From DASYTH01 sp045806965 (GTDB lineage Bacteria > Actinomycetota > Actinomycetes > Mycobacteriales > Pseudonocardiaceae), in assembly GCA_045806965.1 (NCBI GenBank), contig JBJMIG010000018.1:1-64000 (forward strand): a stretch of DNA of 64,000 bases, given 5' to 3'. Of the stretch, positions 26,924-35,641 are shown in pieces (positions within the stretch are counted from its first letter, which is position 1; the number at the start of each line of letters is the position of its first letter). The position numbers and the translations under genes are program-made. The notes under the pieces are model-generated. The model ran no database searches. It had not been told where the DNA came from and saw only the letters and a list, made by a program, of their open reading frames with translations.

Positions 26924-28090
26924 ATGGACGCCATGGCGATCCGGTTCGGCACACTGCATGACCGGCCGGGCGAGGAGCCGAAGCGGGACGGGGTGCTGGT
27001 GATCGACGGCGGTCGGGTCGCCGGGGTCGACGTGCCGGTGCCGGATGGCGCCGTGCTGGTCGAGGCGGCGTGCGTGGTGCCGGGCCTGGTGAACGCGCAC
27101 GCGCACCTCGAATGCGACGCGAGCGCGAACACCGTGGGGTATTTCGCCGGCACGACACCGATCCGGCGCGCGCTCACGGCGGCAACCAGCGCGCGGCTCG
27201 CCCTGGAAGCCGGCGTCACCTCGATCCGGGATCTGGGTGCCAGCAACCGGATCGCGATCGAGGTCCGGGACGAGATCGGGCGCGGCACGCTGCCCGGGCC
27301 GAATGTCGTGGCGGCGGGCAACGTCATCTGCATGACCGGCGGCCACGGCTCGTTCGTCGGGCACCAGGCCGACGGTGCGCGCGAGATCGGCAAGGCCGTC
27401 CGCAAGCAGCGCCGCGACGGCGCCGACTGGATCAAGTTGATCGCCACCGGCGGCGTGCTGACCCCCGCCGCGGTGCCCGGAGTTCAAGAGCTCACCGACG
27501 AGGAGCTCACCGCCGGCGTGCGGGAAGCGCACCGGCTCGGCCTCAAGGTCGCCGCGCACGCCATCGGTGCCGCCGGCATCATCGCCGCGCTGCGCGCCGG
27601 AGTCGACTCCATCGAGCACGGCCACCTGATCGACGACGCCGGCATCGAGCTGATCATCGAGCGCGGAACCTATCTGGTGCCCACGCTCGCCGCCATCGCC
27701 GGCATCGTCGAGGCCGGCCCGCACGCCGCACTGCCCATCGAGATCACCCGCAAGGCCCGGGAAATCGCCGAACACTCCGCAACCAACCTGCGCCGTGCCC
27801 GCGCCGCCGGAGCCCGCTTCGCCGGCGGGTCGGACGCCGGCACCCCGTTCAACGGCCACGGCAACTACGCGCGCGAGGTCGAACTCATGCACACCATGCT
27901 CGGCATGACCCCACGCGAAGCCCTCCGCGCCGCCACCGTGCACGCCGCCGACCTCATCGGCCTCGCACGAGGCACCCTCACCCCCGGCGACGTTGCCGAC
28001 CTCGTCGGCCTCCCACACGACATCGACGACGACCTCACGGCCTTACGCGCCCCCACCCTGGTCGTCAAAGACGGCGCCACCGTGCACTGA
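26924..28090 (+). CDS. metal-dependent amidohydrolase, imidazolonepropionase/prolidase-like
   Basis: A 388-residue amidohydrolase-superfamily TIM barrel. Metal ligands are visible in order: HAHLE after strand 1, Lys in WIKLIATGG, His in AAHAIG, His in SIEHGHLID and Asp in GGSDAGTPF. This pattern matches the imidazolonepropionase/Xaa-Pro-dipeptidase-like branch, which hydrolyses cyclic amides or dipeptides. No signal peptide. The start follows a weak ribosome-binding site, and MAIRF four codons in is an alternative. No pathway neighbours indicate the substrate. Confidence 0.8.
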   Translation: MDAMAIRFGTLHDRPGEEPKRDGVLVIDGGRVAGVDVPVPDGAVLVEAACVVPGLVNAHAHLECDASANTVGYFAGTTPIRRALTAATSARLALEAGVTSIRDLGASNRIAIEVRDEIGRGTLPGPNVVAAGNVICMTGGHGSFVGHQADGAREIGKAVRKQRRDGADWIKLIATGGVLTPAAVPGVQELTDEELTAGVREAHRLGLKVAAHAIGAAGIIAALRAGVDSIEHGHLIDDAGIELIIERGTYLVPTLAAIAGIVEAGPHAALPIEITRKAREIAEHSATNLRRARAAGARFAGGSDAGTPFNGHGNYAREVELMHTMLGMTPREALRAATVHAADLIGLARGTLTPGDVADLVGLPHDIDDDLTALRAPTLVVKDGATVH

Positions 28091-28218
28091 GCCGGGCACA
28101 TCAGGCCAACACCAGGATTTCGCTCGATCGGATGGCACGACAGGCGCCGCACAGTCAGAAGCGGCCCCCAAGGTCACCGCCTGTGGGCCACCTCGGCGTC
28201 GGTTGCCGGATGCGCCGG

Positions 28219-28509
28219 TTACCGCCGCGCGGTCGGGTGGCGGCGGTCGCGGGCGGACCAGCAGCCCTGGTGCCAGTGCCGCCGGTCGCCGACCGTTCCG
28301 GTCTCGTTGGCCGGCCACACCACGACATGCGCGACTCCGGGCCGGATCTCGTGGTCACAGCCCGGGCAGCGGTACACCTTGCTCGCCCACTCCCCCGGCA
28401 CCCGCTGCACGATCCACTCGCCGTCGGCCGCGGACTCCGACCGGCGCGAACTCATCCCGCCGGCCGTCGACCTGGGCTCGGCGCGAATCGCTCGGTTGCG
28501 GCGCGGCAC
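28219..28509 (-). CDS. small conserved protein with CPGC...HxxC zinc motif
   Basis: A 96-residue basic protein. CPGCDHEIRPGVAH followed by RRHWHQGCW gives a four-ligand CxxC...H..C knuckle typical of zinc binding. I recognise this as a widespread small actinobacterial protein, often labelled ATP/GTP-binding without evidence. Function unknown. The N-terminal 25 residues are Arg/Ser-rich and may be disordered. Confidence 0.65.
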   Translation of the reverse strand: MPRRNRAIRAEPRSTAGGMSSRRSESAADGEWIVQRVPGEWASKVYRCPGCDHEIRPGVAHVVVWPANETGTVGDRRHWHQGCWSARDRRHPTARR

Positions 28510-28917
28510 AACACATCACGGTATTCGACTGCGCAGTTCGCGGCATGGGCCGGCGCTGGTGCGGGCAGCCCGCAGCCGGTGTCCAGTCGGGCCTTGAGGA
28601 TGACCCAGCCGCGGTCGGGTCGTCGGCGCCGGCCAGCGTCGGAACGAGCCTTTCCCTACCGGTCGATCCATGGGTGTTCGGCGAGCAGTTTGTCCACCCT
28701 AGCGCGGTCGACCCGACTGGCGCCGAACGACGATCCGTTCAAGGTCGACGTTGGCTGACTCGCTACCCTGCGACGGCGCAGTCGTCGTCCTGTTGTGGTC
28801 CTATGGACGTCAAGGAATCGAGCTGGAACGTTCGATGTACCGTTCCGCAACGAGTCGATCGGCTTCCACGGCCGCCGGAACGCGTTCTCCGGCCGACGGC
28901 CGTGGAGTCCCGGGTGG
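28510..28917. other. intergenic, no recognisable gene
   Basis: About 400 bases between the precursor peptide stop and the zinc-motif gene start. Several short frames exist but none with a recognisable domain or ribosome-binding site. Confidence 0.45.
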
Positions 28918-29025
28918 CTACTTCCAGGGGCCTGCGGTGATCATGAAGCAGGTGTCCGGACCGCACGGGGTGGGGTCGTCCTGCATGGCCGGCAGTTGTT
29001 GCAGGGTGTCGAGTTCGAACTCCAT
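28918..29025 (-). CDS. putative lanthipeptide precursor peptide (LanA), 35 aa
   Basis: A gene too short for usual gene finders. It encodes 35 residues: leader MEFELDTLQQLPAMQDD, then core PTPCGPDTCFMITAGPWK. The leader carries the (L/F)-x-L-x-x-L-Q-x-L pattern that class III and IV synthetases recognise. The core holds three Thr and two Cys, with Thr-Pro-Cys and Thr-Cys units, able to give lanthionine-type links. AAGGAG lies 9 bases before this ATG. A second in-frame ATG 6 bases earlier overlaps the LanL stop (ATGA), so translation is coupled. Assignment is inferred from position and leader; the core matches no peptide I know. Leader/core boundary is a guess. Confidence 0.65.
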   Translation of the reverse strand: MEFELDTLQQLPAMQDDPTPCGPDTCFMITAGPWK

Positions 29026-29027
29026 TG

Positions 29028-31847
29028 TCATCGGCTCCTTGTTCCGTAATCGGTGTGCGCGAGCGGAGGTTCCGTTCGCGTGGTCCGGTCGGCTTCGACC
29101 GGCGACCCTTGTTCACGGAGGTCAGCTCGTCCGGGTGACGGTGTGATCCGCGAATCAAGCGAGGGGACCGCTGGGTCGTCGGGCATCCACTGGCGCGGTC
29201 CGTGATGCCGCAGCCGAAGCAGAAATCCGAGTGCGCCTGCGAGGCCGGTGCCGAAGCCCGGACTGACCCCCGTCTGGGTCTCGTCGGCTGTCACCCGCCG
29301 CCCGTCGAGCACCGCGTGGCGCACGCAGATCCAGTCCGCCAGGTCGTTCGCCCATTCGCGATAGCGGGCGGCGGACGGTGCCGACGAGCGTTGGCTGAGA
29401 TCCAGCAGAAACTCTCCGTTGCCGGCCAGGCCGTGGCAGGCCGCCGGTGAGCTGAACCCGCGCGTGCGGTGCACGGCCACGGCTGCCGCCTCCGCCAGGG
29501 TGCGGTAACCGGTGCCGCCGCCGAGGTGCTCGTCCAGGCGGACGAGGAAGGTACCGACCCCGGACGACCCGTGACACCAGTGGTAGAGCGGCTCGGCCGG
29601 ACTCGGCGGCCGGTTGCGATCGCAGCGCCACCGCGCGCCACCGGCCACGCCGCGTTCGGCGGCTCGTACCAGCGTGTCACCCGCCGCAACGGCGGTGTCC
29701 GCATAATCGGTGCGGCCGCTCGCCTGTGCGGCCGCCAGCAGGAACGCACCGACACCGGCCACACCATGGGCGAAACCGTAGTGCCAGCCACCGGCCAGCG
29801 CGGAGTCGAAATCCTCGGGAACCGGCCAGAACACACCGTCGTCAACCCAGGCCGCGACCGCGAGAAGCCCGTCGGCACAGTCGATCGCGGCGTCGAGCAA
29901 CTCGGACCGCCTGCTGAGGTACCACATCCGCAGCAAGACCAGGCCCGCACCCGCCGCGCCGTGACACACATCAGGATTCGGCCACCGGGTGTCCAACCGA
30001 AGGGCAAGACCGAGCGCCCGCTCGGCGAGCGCATCGTCGCCGAGATGGCGGGCGGCGTCGTACAGCGCCCACGCGGTTCCCGCGCGACCGAAGTGGAGTC
30101 CCGGCAGCAGCCGGGGAATTCGGTCCAGCCGGGCGTCGATCCACGAGGCGGTCGTGGCGACCGCGGCTCGCAGGTCGGCGCGGTGGAACACCTCACTTGC
30201 CCGGGTGAGGACAGCGAGCACTCCGGCCGCACCGTACTGCCCGGCGCACGCGTCGAGCCTGGCGGTCGCGGAACCCACCGGCCACAGCCAGTCGCCGTCA
30301 ACGTCCATCGTGGCCACGAGATGGGCCAGCCCGTCGTCGATCAGGCGATCGGTGTCCGGCTCGCGGTGCCGGCGGTCCATCGAGCCGGGGGTGTCGGCAA
30401 CAGGGGTCCGGGCACCACCGCGAGTAAGGAACGCCTCGACCCTGGCCAACGGCCAACGCTCGGCGGGCTGGTCAGCGGTCAGGCCCAACACCAACGGTTT
30501 CAGCAGTCGAGCAGCCTCGCTGTGCGCAGTGGTGAGATCGAGCAGTGCCGCTATGCGGCCCCGGTTGGACCGGACTCCGGGATCCTCTGGCGGGAGCAAC
30601 GGTGGTGCGCCGGTGAGGATGTGGAAGATCACCGCGCCCAGCGCGTACAGATCGGACTCGGGGCCAGGGGCACGGCAGTACGGACCGGACCGCATCACCT
30701 CGGGCGCGGCAAAACCTTCGGTGTAGGTCGAGATCACTACGTCACCCGGACGGGCCGCCGACTCCGGATCGATCAACCGCAGCTCACCCTCGGAGCCGAT
30801 CATGATGTTGACCGAGGTGAAGTCCCTGTACACCAAGCCTCGTCGGTGCACCTCCCCCAGCAAGGCGGCAAGTCGCCCGGCAAGCCGGAACGCATCCGCG
30901 CCGGTTGGCCCTTGTTCCTCGCCGAGATCGGCGAACCGGTCCCGAACCCACTCGGCCAGCGACCGTCCTGGCACCACGGATTCGACCAGGAACATGGAGT
31001 CCTCCTGCTCGAACAGATCGATGGGGTCGGCCGTCAAGCCGTCGAGCTCGCTCAGCCGGCGGTGCTCGGTGCGCAGTGCCGCCCGGCAGTCCTCGCCGGA
31101 CATGCCGGTGCCGATGTGCGCGCGAGCCTGCTTGACGATCACGTTGTGTCCGGTCGATCGGTCCACCGCTTCGTACACCCCGCCACGGGCCGAGTGACGG
31201 ATCGCACGAGTGACCTGGAACCGGTTGTTCAGCAGCGGCGGGCCGGCGGGCCGGTCGATCGGAGCTGCCAACATGGACGGCAATGCCACCCAATCGGGCG
31301 GCGTGAACCACGGTGTGCGCGGGTCGGCGACCAGGTGGCCGTGCGGGTCGCGAATTCGCCTCTCGTAGCGGCCGTCGTTAGACAGAACCGGCACTCCGTC
31401 GAATGCCCCGTAGCGGAGATGCACCAGACTGCCCCGCCGGCACACGCGGTCGGACAGGATCCGTGGACCGGGCAGACCAAGCGTGGCCGCGTCCAACCTG
31501 TCGACCAGCTCGTCGAGCTGGTCGTCGTGACGCGGGTAGGCGACGAGGAACTTCCCAGCCTGAGCCCGATCGAACCGAGGTCCGGTGATCACGGCGACGT
31601 CTCGCAGTGAACCGACGAATTTGAACGGGCAGAGCTCGCTCACCAGAATCCCGGCGGTCTGGTGCAGCACCAGTGGAGCGGACAGCACTGTCGCGGACAG
31701 ATGCACCTTCCAGCCCTGCACCCGGGGCGGGATGCCGGCGGGCGTGGCGTGGCACCAGAACGGCCCCTCGGCCAGCGTCCAGCCGGCGATGCCGTCCATC
31801 GCCGAACGGGCGATGCCGACCAGCGGGAACTCGGGGTGGTGTGCCAT
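29028..31847 (-). CDS. class IV-type lanthipeptide synthetase (LanL-like)
   Basis: A 939-residue three-domain enzyme that phosphorylates Ser/Thr in a precursor, eliminates phosphate and adds Cys thiols to make lanthionine rings. The N-terminal lyase region (about 1-200) has AGKF...YPRHDDQ, GPRILSDR and LVHLRYGAF. The kinase (about 205-480) shows the VIVK Lys239, YRDFTSVN with Asp342 and Asn347, and LIDPE with Asp360. The LanC cyclase (about 500-890) keeps all three zinc ligands: Cys758 in WCHG and Cys804-His805 in CHGLAG. Zinc ligands are absent from class III LanKC enzymes, so this is class IV-like. The ATG follows CAAGG; a longer in-frame start exists. Its stop overlaps the precursor gene. 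Confidence 0.9.
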   Translation of the reverse strand: MAHHPEFPLVGIARSAMDGIAGWTLAEGPFWCHATPAGIPPRVQGWKVHLSATVLSAPLVLHQTAGILVSELCPFKFVGSLRDVAVITGPRFDRAQAGKFLVAYPRHDDQLDELVDRLDAATLGLPGPRILSDRVCRRGSLVHLRYGAFDGVPVLSNDGRYERRIRDPHGHLVADPRTPWFTPPDWVALPSMLAAPIDRPAGPPLLNNRFQVTRAIRHSARGGVYEAVDRSTGHNVIVKQARAHIGTGMSGEDCRAALRTEHRRLSELDGLTADPIDLFEQEDSMFLVESVVPGRSLAEWVRDRFADLGEEQGPTGADAFRLAGRLAALLGEVHRRGLVYRDFTSVNIMIGSEGELRLIDPESAARPGDVVISTYTEGFAAPEVMRSGPYCRAPGPESDLYALGAVIFHILTGAPPLLPPEDPGVRSNRGRIAALLDLTTAHSEAARLLKPLVLGLTADQPAERWPLARVEAFLTRGGARTPVADTPGSMDRRHREPDTDRLIDDGLAHLVATMDVDGDWLWPVGSATARLDACAGQYGAAGVLAVLTRASEVFHRADLRAAVATTASWIDARLDRIPRLLPGLHFGRAGTAWALYDAARHLGDDALAERALGLALRLDTRWPNPDVCHGAAGAGLVLLRMWYLSRRSELLDAAIDCADGLLAVAAWVDDGVFWPVPEDFDSALAGGWHYGFAHGVAGVGAFLLAAAQASGRTDYADTAVAAGDTLVRAAERGVAGGARWRCDRNRPPSPAEPLYHWCHGSSGVGTFLVRLDEHLGGGTGYRTLAEAAAVAVHRTRGFSSPAACHGLAGNGEFLLDLSQRSSAPSAARYREWANDLADWICVRHAVLDGRRVTADETQTGVSPGFGTGLAGALGFLLRLRHHGPRQWMPDDPAVPSLDSRITPSPGRADLREQGSPVEADRTTRTEPPLAHTDYGTRSR

Positions 31848-31891
31848 CGGACGGCCTTGAACGACAGACGTGTCCCGTGCACCCGATCGAA

Positions 31892-32110
31892 TCACCCGCC
31901 CTCGCAATGGTGACCGGGGTCGCGGGGGGCGTGGGTAGCCAGGGGGTAGCAGGGATCCCAGATGAAGCCCTCGTCTCCGGGTCCGGTCGCAGCGACGATC
32001 TGCCGGTTGTCGGACGCATGACTTGTCGCGGGCATGGCCACTACGGCGAGCGCGAGGCCGACCGCGACGACCGCACTGGCGACCCCGGTTCTCAGTCGAG
32101 TTGATCCCAT
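31892..32110 (-). CDS. small secreted peptide in the lanthipeptide operon
   Basis: A 72-residue protein with a clear Sec signal: Arg-containing start, hydrophobic stretch ending AVVAMPATSHAS, probable cleavage near residue 32. The mature 40 residues contain FIWDPCYPLATHAP and end in GHHCEGG, with two Cys that could form a disulfide. GAGGAGG lies 7 bases before the ATG. It is 44 bases upstream of lanL and downstream of the regulator on the same strand, so probably co-transcribed. No known family. It could be an immunity or accessory peptide, or an unrelated secreted factor. Confidence 0.7.
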   Translation of the reverse strand: MGSTRLRTGVASAVVAVGLALAVVAMPATSHASDNRQIVAATGPGDEGFIWDPCYPLATHAPRDPGHHCEGG

Positions 32111-32112
32111 TG

Positions 32113-32238
32113 TCAATCCTCCTCGTTCGGCTCCGGCATGCAGAGGTGGAATGCCACTGTGCGTCCTGCCGTCGACGGAATACAGATCAGCTCGGGGCAG
32201 CAAGTGGCCACGGAATGGCAGCAAACTGACCTGGACAA
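32113..32238 (-). CDS. possible Cys-rich small peptide, doubtful
   Basis: An open frame of up to 42 codons from a TTG, or 33 from a GTG. It contains SVCCHSVATCCPELICIP and later FHLCMPEPNEED: six Cys, several next to Ser or Thr. The stop lies 2 bases before the start of the secreted peptide gene. Third-position GC is about 70 per cent in this frame, higher than in the frame of the next gene. No good ribosome-binding site is present and no relative is known, so it may be chance. Confidence 0.2.
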   Translation of the reverse strand: MSRSVCCHSVATCCPELICIPSTAGRTVAFHLCMPEPNEED

Positions 32239-32272
32239 CCCGTGCCCGGCGGCGGAGATCTGGCGTGGGCGA

Positions 32273-33271
32273 CTAAATCCAGCCGCGGCGCGCGGCTTCG
32301 ACGCCGGCCTCGAACCGGCTGCTCGCATTGAGCTCGCTCATCAGCCGGGCCACCCGTCTACGCAGGTGGCGCACCGAGATTCCGACGCTGCGGGCCGCGA
32401 ACTCGTCGGTGTTGCCCGCCGCGAGCAGCGCCAGGATCTCCCGATCCTCACCGGGGAGATCCTGGCGTCCGGACTCGGCGGGCGGATCCGCCACCGACAT
32501 CTCCACCGCGACGTTCCAGACCCGGTGGAACAGGTGGACGAAACCCGTCAGCAGACCGGGCTGACGCACGATCAACGCACCCAACTTGCTGTTGTGCGGA
32601 TCGATCGGCAGCATGGCGACCTGGTCGTCCATGATGATCATACGTTCGAGTGGGTCGTCGGTGAACCGTGCCTTGGCGCCCGCCGCGGTCAGGTCCCGAA
32701 CATAGGCGCGACACCAGTCGTTCTGCAGGAAAGCGGTGTTGTAGATGGTGCGCATGTCGATGCCCCGCCGCAGGCCACGCAGATCAAGCGGGCGGCTCGC
32801 ATCGAGTGCGGCGCGGCTGATCACGTACCCCGGCTGCACCGACCACACACTGGTCCGGGTGAAGAAAGCCAACTCGTCCAGCCGCTCGCGGACCTTGTCC
32901 AGATCCTCGATCCGCTCGACGCTGGTCGTTGAGTCGGCCGTCTCCGGCCGCGCGAGGAACGTCTTCGTCAGCTCGTTGACCTCGGCCCTGGTGTCACCGA
33001 CTCGGCGCTGTTGCTGGAGCAACTCGTCCTCGCGTCGCTCGATGAGCGCACCGAGCGCCGACGCCGGTGAGACGAGGGTGATCCGGACGGGTGACCCGGT
33101 TTCCGCCCTGACCACGCCAAGGTCGAGCAGCGCGTCGAGCGCGGTCCGCGCTTCCCCTTCGCTACACCCCACCGCGTCAGCCAGCATCGCAGGGTCCGCG
33201 GTCGGTGCGGTCAGCAGAGCGCGGTAGGCACGCTCCGCCAGCGGTGTGAACCCGAGATCTCTCAACGCCAC
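32273..33271 (-). CDS. TrmB-like/LuxR-type transcriptional regulator
   Basis: A 332-residue regulator. The N-terminus (about 1-75) is a TrmB-like winged helix (LGFTPLAERAYRALL, then a helix pair). The middle (about 120-260) is an effector-type domain. The C-terminus (about 275-330) is a LuxR-type helix-turn-helix in the region EDREILALLAAGNTDEFAAR to LRRRVARLM. This architecture is common beside actinobacterial RiPP and other secondary-metabolite genes. The open frame continues far upstream, but the GTG preceded by GGAG at 6 bases gives the family's normal beginning. Same strand and directly upstream of the lanthipeptide genes, so it is their likely regulator. Confidence 0.8.
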   Translation of the reverse strand: MALRDLGFTPLAERAYRALLTAPTADPAMLADAVGCSEGEARTALDALLDLGVVRAETGSPVRITLVSPASALGALIERREDELLQQQRRVGDTRAEVNELTKTFLARPETADSTTSVERIEDLDKVRERLDELAFFTRTSVWSVQPGYVISRAALDASRPLDLRGLRRGIDMRTIYNTAFLQNDWCRAYVRDLTAAGAKARFTDDPLERMIIMDDQVAMLPIDPHNSKLGALIVRQPGLLTGFVHLFHRVWNVAVEMSVADPPAESGRQDLPGEDREILALLAAGNTDEFAARSVGISVRHLRRRVARLMSELNASSRFEAGVEAARRGWI

Positions 33272-33613
33272 CGGCGGCTCCGGTGCTGAGCCAGCAGCGA
33301 GCCGGTTCCCGGTTGCCGGAGCAGGTTGAGGATCCGGCGGCGCTTTCGGCGACCGAACATGCCCTGTGCCCTCCCGGTGCGACTCGGGTCTCTCATCGCC
33401 TTCGTGTGCATCCGAGTTACGTCGTTCGCGCGGTCTTTCGGCGTTGCGCGACGCCCGGACCGGACTGGACGCACTCGCCGGCGACGACGCGGTCTCCGAC
33501 GTGCGGGAATCCGTCCAATGAGGTCGGGAGGGCGCTGCGGGTGATCGGCGGTGCACGTTCACGCGGTGTCACGGGCCGGTGGCGTCCAGGCGTTTCACAC
33601 CGCCTGGGGCGCG
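33272..33613. other. intergenic, no recognisable gene
   Basis: About 340 bases between the regulator start and the XRE gene stop. Open frames here lack domains and ribosome-binding sites. The regulator promoter should lie near 33280-33400. Confidence 0.45.
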
Positions 33614-33835
33614 TCATCCGCGAGCGGCGTCCTCGGCCTCCCAGCGCAGCAGGTCGCCCGGCTGGCACTTGAGCACCTCGCAGAGCGCGGCGAGCGTCGC
33701 GAAGCGCACCGCCTTGGCGCGGCCGTTCTTGAGTACCGCCAGGTTGGCGGGCGTGATCCCTACCCGGTCCGCGAGCTCGCCAACGGACATCTTCCGCTTG
33801 GCCAGCATCACGTCGATGTCGACGGTGATCGCCAC
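33614..33835 (-). CDS. XRE-family helix-turn-helix protein
   Basis: A 73-residue DNA-binding protein of the Cro/C1-like XRE type (YozG-like). The order is MLAKRKMSVGELADRVGITPANLAVLKNG, the canonical helix-turn-helix, followed by LAALCEVLKCQPGDLL. The GTG start overlaps the TAG of the upstream membrane protein by one base (TAGTG). XRE/DUF2975 pairs are widespread; the small regulator probably controls its own operon through the palindromes upstream. Confidence 0.85.
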   Translation of the reverse strand: MAITVDIDVMLAKRKMSVGELADRVGITPANLAVLKNGRAKAVRFATLAALCEVLKCQPGDLLRWEAEDAARG

Positions 33836-34320
33836 TAGATCACCTCGTCCAGTTCGGCTTGCAGCTGCGCCGCTTCGCCGTCGCGCGCGACGGCCTGGGC
33901 GAGCAGCATCCGTAGCACCAGCACGATGAGCGCGACCCCCAGGATGGCCACGCCAACCCCGCCCATGATGAGGGTGACGCCCGGGTCGTCCCGCTGGCCC
34001 GGCGCGTTGAGGGCCGTGACCGCGAACCATACGACGGCAGCCGCCACGATCGCGCCGATCACGCCGTCCACGTAGCGGAAGGCAGCGGAGGAGAACACGG
34101 TTCCGCGACGCACCATCGCCACTAGTCGCCACACGCAGACCAGGGCGACCTGGGCGGACACCATCCCCAGGATCGTGATCACGCGCAGCGGGACCAGCGG
34201 GAGCGATCCGTCCTCCGGATCGGTCGCCAACGCCCACACCATCAACGCCTGTACGAACACGGTGCCGGCGAGCACCACCACGAGCACGGCGCGCAGCGCA
34301 CGCACTGTCAGCTTCCCCAC
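33835..34320 (-). CDS. DUF2975-type membrane protein
   Basis: A 161-residue membrane protein with four hydrophobic segments (about 5-30, 45-70, 90-110 and 120-140). It ends in a short charged tail. Its pairing with a small XRE regulator in a one-base overlap is the typical context of DUF2975 proteins, whose function is not known. Two inverted repeats lie just upstream. Confidence 0.75.
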   Translation of the reverse strand: MGKLTVRALRAVLVVVLAGTVFVQALMVWALATDPEDGSLPLVPLRVITILGMVSAQVALVCVWRLVAMVRRGTVFSSAAFRYVDGVIGAIVAAAVVWFAVTALNAPGQRDDPGVTLIMGGVGVAILGVALIVLVLRMLLAQAVARDGEAAQLQAELDEVI

Positions 34321-34332
34321 GACCCCGTCCCT

Positions 34333-34372
34333 CCATCGAATTGCGATGGGAATCTATCGAACGTCGATAGAT
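34333..34372. promoter_or_regulatory. two adjacent perfect inverted repeats, likely operator
   Basis: CCATCG-N5-CGATGG at 34333-34349 is followed after two bases by ATCTATCGA-N3-TCGATAGAT at 34352-34372. They start 13 bases upstream of the DUF2975 start codon, where an operator would overlap the promoter or leader. The XRE protein of the same operon is the obvious candidate to bind. Confidence 0.65.
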
Positions 34373-34498
34373 AACACAAGCCGGGGCTGCGGGCGCCATG
34401 ACTAGATGCTGTGCGGTTCGGCATGCGCTCGGTGAGTGACATCACCCGGGACCCCAAGTCGGTCATAGCCGCGCAGCCTGCTCGCGACAGGCCTTGGT

Positions 34499-35344
34499 TC
34501 AGGCGTCGAGGAAGGTGGTGACGGTGCTGACGAAGCGGTCCGCGTCGTCGATCCAGGGAAAGTGCCCGGCCCGGGGTTGGATCGCCACGGTGGCGTCGGG
34601 GAAGAGGGCGGCGAACTCGCGCAGCACCCGCGGGGTGGGTGCCGGGTCGATGTCGCCGCCGAGCAGCAGCACGGGGGCGTCGAGCCGGCGCAGGCCGGTC
34701 CGGGTGCCGACCGGGTCGCCGAAGGATCCCTCCGCGCCGAACCCGGCCCGCGCCTCGGGTGCGACTTGCGCCTGTTCGGCTTCGGCCAAGCGGCGGGCGG
34801 CGGCGGTCCACTGAAAGAAGTGGAACGGCGCGCTGGCCACTCGGTTCCCCGGGGTGTCCGCGCCGGCCTCCCGGCGCATCATCGCCGCGTAGGCCTCGGC
34901 ATACCACGGCTCGTCCGCGCGGCTGTGTACCACGTCGAGCCACTCGGCGTCGGTGAACCTCAAACCGGTGGTCAGCCAGCTCGGTGTGACCAGGACCAGC
35001 CGCGCGACCCGGTCGCAGTGGCGGGCGGCGTAGAGCGTGGCGACGTTGCCGCCGGCGGAGTGGCCGAGCAGGTCGAGGCGGTCCAGTCCGAGGTGCTCGC
35101 GCAGCGCCTCGACGTCGTCGACCAGGCGGACGGCGCGGTAGCTGTCCGGGTCGGCTGGAACGGCGGACTCACCGGTGCCGCGGTGATCCAGCAGGATGAG
35201 TTCCCGGTGGGCCGACAGACCGCCAAGGTCCTCGAGGTAGGCCGAGGCCCGTCCGGGACCGCCCGGTAGGCAGACCAGCGCAGGACCCTCGCCCTTGCGG
35301 TGGTAGCACAGGACGGTGTCGTCGTAGGAGGCAAAGGTTGGCAT
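34499..35344 (-). CDS. alpha/beta hydrolase, proline iminopeptidase-like
   Basis: A 281-residue cytosolic hydrolase. The oxyanion motif is LPGGPG and the nucleophile is Ser in GHSAGG. Asp lies in LLLGGDIDP and His in QPRAGHFPW, giving a complete triad. LDHRGTGES is the proline-iminopeptidase/HGG-type signature. It may release N-terminal residues or hydrolyse small esters or amides. The ATG behind AGGTGG is preferred over a longer frame. It stands alone; no operon partner. Confidence 0.8.
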   Translation of the reverse strand: MPTFASYDDTVLCYHRKGEGPALVCLPGGPGRASAYLEDLGGLSAHRELILLDHRGTGESAVPADPDSYRAVRLVDDVEALREHLGLDRLDLLGHSAGGNVATLYAARHCDRVARLVLVTPSWLTTGLRFTDAEWLDVVHSRADEPWYAEAYAAMMRREAGADTPGNRVASAPFHFFQWTAAARRLAEAEQAQVAPEARAGFGAEGSFGDPVGTRTGLRRLDAPVLLLGGDIDPAPTPRVLREFAALFPDATVAIQPRAGHFPWIDDADRFVSTVTTFLDA

Positions 35345-35641
35345 CCACCTATTCTTCCGGCCGGTGGGCCGAACGTGCGGGGCGGTCGGTGCGCCGCGGG
35401 CGCGGTGGTTGGTCGAGACCAATTCGCGAGGCAGGCAATTGTCGAGAAGCCGCGGACGACACCCCCTTTGACCGGGACAAATGTGGCACGGAACGTTCTG
35501 TCCGGTTGTGCTATCCGCATCATCGCAATGGTGACCAGGCGCTAGCGCGGATAGCCCATAAGGAGTAGGGTCACAGTACCCTGGTCACCTGCACACACTG
35601 TGGGCAAGCTCCAGTGCGACCGACGAAGGGCGCTTTTACGA

